Assembly (NCBI GenBank): GCA_943326975.2
Contig: CALPVI020000082.1
Span: 1-7,341 of the forward strand
Direction of reading: 5' to 3'
DNA from: Actinomyces viscosus
GTDB taxonomy: Bacteria > Bacteroidota > Bacteroidia > Flavobacteriales_D > Crocinitomicaceae
Length of the DNA: 7,341 bases
Shown: in pieces, positions 5,390 to 7,341 of the stretch
Position numbering within the stretch: position 1 is the stretch's first letter
Layout: every line of letters begins with the position of its first letter
Notes under the pieces: model-generated
Databases searched by the model: none
Told to the model about the DNA's origin: nothing
Seen by the model: only the letters and a program-made list of their open reading frames with translations
Program-made: the position numbers and the translations under genes

Positions 5390-7219
5390 ATGAAGTTTGT
5401 TTTAATTATGCTTTTTGTGGTTGTTGCTTTTTTGAGTTATTCTCAAGAAGGTACGGACCAGCAATTGGCACAATATTATTATTCAAATAGTGATTTTGAT
5501 AAAGCTTTAGGTTACTATGAAAAGTTATTTCAAACAGAATCTTCTAAGTTTAATTTCAATAGATATTATGAATGTTTATTGAAAACAAATCATCTAAAAG
5601 AGGCTGAAAAACTAATTAAAAAACAAGTTTCAGCAAATCCCTCAGAAATTGATTATTCAATTATGCTTGCTGATTTTTATTTAGATCAGCAAGAGGAAGT
5701 GAAGGCATTCAAAATATATGATGGATTAATTGAGGATTTAAAATCAAATCCAGGAAATACCGTTAATGTTTATAATTCATTTAAACAAAAAGGTAAATAC
5801 GATTATGCCTTAAAAACTTTAGAAAAAGGTAGAAAAATTTTCAAAGATGGATACCCTTTAAATATTCAATTTGCAGAATTGTATGCTTTGACTGGTAAAA
5901 CAGATTTAATGGTTGATGAATATTTAGATTTATTGAATTTACAAGAAGATTATTTAGAAAGTGTAGAAAATGTACTTTCCAAATTAGTTGATTTTTCAGA
6001 AGAAAATAGTCTCGAATATGATGTTTTAAAACAAAAATTGTTAGAGAAAGTTCAAAAAGATCCTGAAAAAGAAGTTTTTTCAGAAATGTTAATTTGGCTA
6101 TTTATCCAGAAGAAAAATTTCAAGTCAGCTTTGATACAAAGCCAAGCATTTGATAAAAGAACAAAAGGAGATGGAAGGGTAGTTTATGATTTAGGGGTTA
6201 TTTGCATTGAAAATAAAGAGTATGAAGTCGGTAGAAATGCATTTACATATATAAAGCAGTACGGTCAAGAAAATGCATATTATTTTTTAGCTGAAGCAGC
6301 AATTTTAAATAGTAGATTCATAGAAGTAACTCAGAATAGAAATTATTCTACCGCCGAGATTTTTACTACAATTCAAGAATACAATACAGCATTAAGTAAA
6401 GAAAATCGGAAAAAAAGTAGTATACCTTTAATATTGGAATTAGCAGTTATACAAGCGTTTTATGCAAATCAGGCAGATACTGCAATCCATAATTTAGAAG
6501 CTGCATTACTTTTTACAGGATTAACAGATATTCAAAAGGCTGATATCAAATTAAAATTAGCAGATATTTTAGTTTTAAAAGGTGATATTTGGGATGCATC
6601 AATCTATTATATGCAAGTAGATAAGGATTTTAAATTTGAGCCAATCGGTCATGAAGCTAAATTTAAAAACGCACGAATATTTTATTATGATGGAGAATTT
6701 GATTTTGCTCAATCTCAGTTAAGTATTCTTAAAGAATCCACTACCAAATTGATTGCGAATGATGCGATGGATTTGTCATTACTAATTACTGAGAATTATG
6801 GATTAGATAGCAATTATGAAGCAATGCAATGGTTTGCTAATGGTGATTTATTGATAGAACAGCATAAATATAATGAAGCATTTCTATACTTCGATAGCAT
6901 TGTTAAAAAATATGCATATCATAGTTTAAGTGATGAGATTTTATTTAAAAAAGCGAAAGCAATGCAAATGCAAGGCAATTGGTTGGGGGCAACGAATTAC
7001 TTCACCGAATTGTTAAAATATTATTCTGAAGATATTTTGGCAGATGATGCCTTATTTCAATTAGGGCAGATATGTGAATTTCAATTAAATGATAAGGAGA
7101 GGGCGGCTGAGTATTATAAACGTATATTGTTTGATTACAAAGGAAGTTTACATGTAATAGAAGCAAGAAAAAGATATCGTTTATTAAGAGGTGATAAATT
7201 AGATATAGATGATTTATAA
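5390..7219 (+). CDS. Exported tetratricopeptide repeat protein
   Basis: A 609-residue protein with a clear Sec signal peptide (MKFVLIMLFVVVAFLSYS|Q, cleavage before Gln19). Most of the chain is helix-pair repeats. Clear TPR-like units are visible at about 24-50 (QYYYSNSDFDKALGYYEKLF), 88-115, 386-410, 424-448, 484-508, 517-543 and 554-583. The last ones (DDALFQLGQICEFQLNDKERAAEYYKRILFDY) resemble the repeats of BamD/YbgF-like envelope scaffolds. The C-terminus ends EARKRYRLLRGD plus an acidic tail; no membrane anchor or enzyme motif is seen. TPR proteins serve as protein-binding scaffolds; the partner here is unknown, with the neighbouring lipoprotein the obvious candidate. Periplasmic location is inferred from the signal peptide. 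The M42 peptidase gene starts 16 bases downstream with no terminator between. Confidence 0.9.
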   Translation: MKFVLIMLFVVVAFLSYSQEGTDQQLAQYYYSNSDFDKALGYYEKLFQTESSKFNFNRYYECLLKTNHLKEAEKLIKKQVSANPSEIDYSIMLADFYLDQQEEVKAFKIYDGLIEDLKSNPGNTVNVYNSFKQKGKYDYALKTLEKGRKIFKDGYPLNIQFAELYALTGKTDLMVDEYLDLLNLQEDYLESVENVLSKLVDFSEENSLEYDVLKQKLLEKVQKDPEKEVFSEMLIWLFIQKKNFKSALIQSQAFDKRTKGDGRVVYDLGVICIENKEYEVGRNAFTYIKQYGQENAYYFLAEAAILNSRFIEVTQNRNYSTAEIFTTIQEYNTALSKENRKKSSIPLILELAVIQAFYANQADTAIHNLEAALLFTGLTDIQKADIKLKLADILVLKGDIWDASIYYMQVDKDFKFEPIGHEAKFKNARIFYYDGEFDFAQSQLSILKESTTKLIANDAMDLSLLITENYGLDSNYEAMQWFANGDLLIEQHKYNEAFLYFDSIVKKYAYHSLSDEILFKKAKAMQMQGNWLGATNYFTELLKYYSEDILADDALFQLGQICEFQLNDKERAAEYYKRILFDYKGSLHVIEARKRYRLLRGDKLDIDDL

Positions 7220-7235
7220 TTGATATTAAAAAAGA

Positions 7236-7341
7236 ATGGAAATAAATACAGAATTACTTTCAAGAATTTGTACTACACCAGGAACATCTGGATTTGAACA
7301 AAGAATAAGAGCGCTTGTTTTAGAAGAAATAAAAGGGTTAG
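7236..7341 (+). CDS. M42-family metallopeptidase, N-terminal 35 residues (3' end outside window)
   Basis: An ATG at 7236 follows an A-rich leader and opens a frame that stays open to the right edge (35 codons plus one base). The start MEINTELLSRICTTPGTSGFEQRIRALVLEEIKG matches the conserved N-terminus of M42 glutamyl/aminopeptidases (LLxxLCxxPGxSGFExxVR). These are cytoplasmic, usually dimetal enzymes that trim peptides as large tetrahedral assemblies. The metal ligands lie outside the window, so activity cannot be judged. M20/M28 relatives share some of this pattern, but PGxSGFE favours M42. Probably the third gene of the lipoprotein/TPR transcript. Confidence 0.82.
   Translation, partial: MEINTELLSRICTTPGTSGFEQRIRALVLEEIKGL

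Overview
The window looks like chromosomal DNA from a member of the Bacteroidota, most likely a Flavobacteriales-type organism. It is very AT-rich. Start codons lack Shine-Dalgarno sequences and sit behind A/T-rich leaders. Several promoters match the Bacteroidetes -7 box TAnnTTTG rather than a sigma-70 TATAAT box. Four predicted signal peptides are all followed by Gln, as the Bacteroidetes 'Q-rule' predicts. The genus cannot be fixed from this sequence.

Layout. Bases 1-594 (+) hold the 3' end of a gene that starts outside the window; its product is unrecognised. It converges on a three-gene minus-strand operon (2595 down to 596): a diverged YidD-like protein with its own signal peptide, then two secreted or membrane proteins that look like architectural relatives of each other (signal peptide, helical middle, PGxGxxxxGN motif, C-terminal hydrophobic hairpins). 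The genes overlap by 8 and 47 bases. The terminator of the plus-strand gene lies inside the last codons of the distal minus-strand gene.

A divergent intergenic region (2596-2760) carries a promoter for each direction. To its right are housekeeping genes: rplU (L21) and rpmA (L27), ending in a strong terminator, then serS (seryl-tRNA synthetase), ending in a second strong terminator. Directly after that terminator is a TATATTTG -7 box. It leads into a probable operon of a small coiled-coil lipoprotein, a 609-residue secreted TPR protein and the start of an M42-family metallopeptidase that runs off the right edge.

How the genes relate. L21, L27 and SerRS serve translation. The lipoprotein and the TPR protein are both predicted to act beyond the inner membrane and are 8 bases apart, so they may work together in the cell envelope. 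The least ordinary part is the minus-strand YidD/PGxG cassette: it is tightly overlapped, all three products are predicted to be exported, and to my knowledge it has no assigned function. No CRISPR array, tRNA, rRNA, insertion sequence or phage gene was seen.
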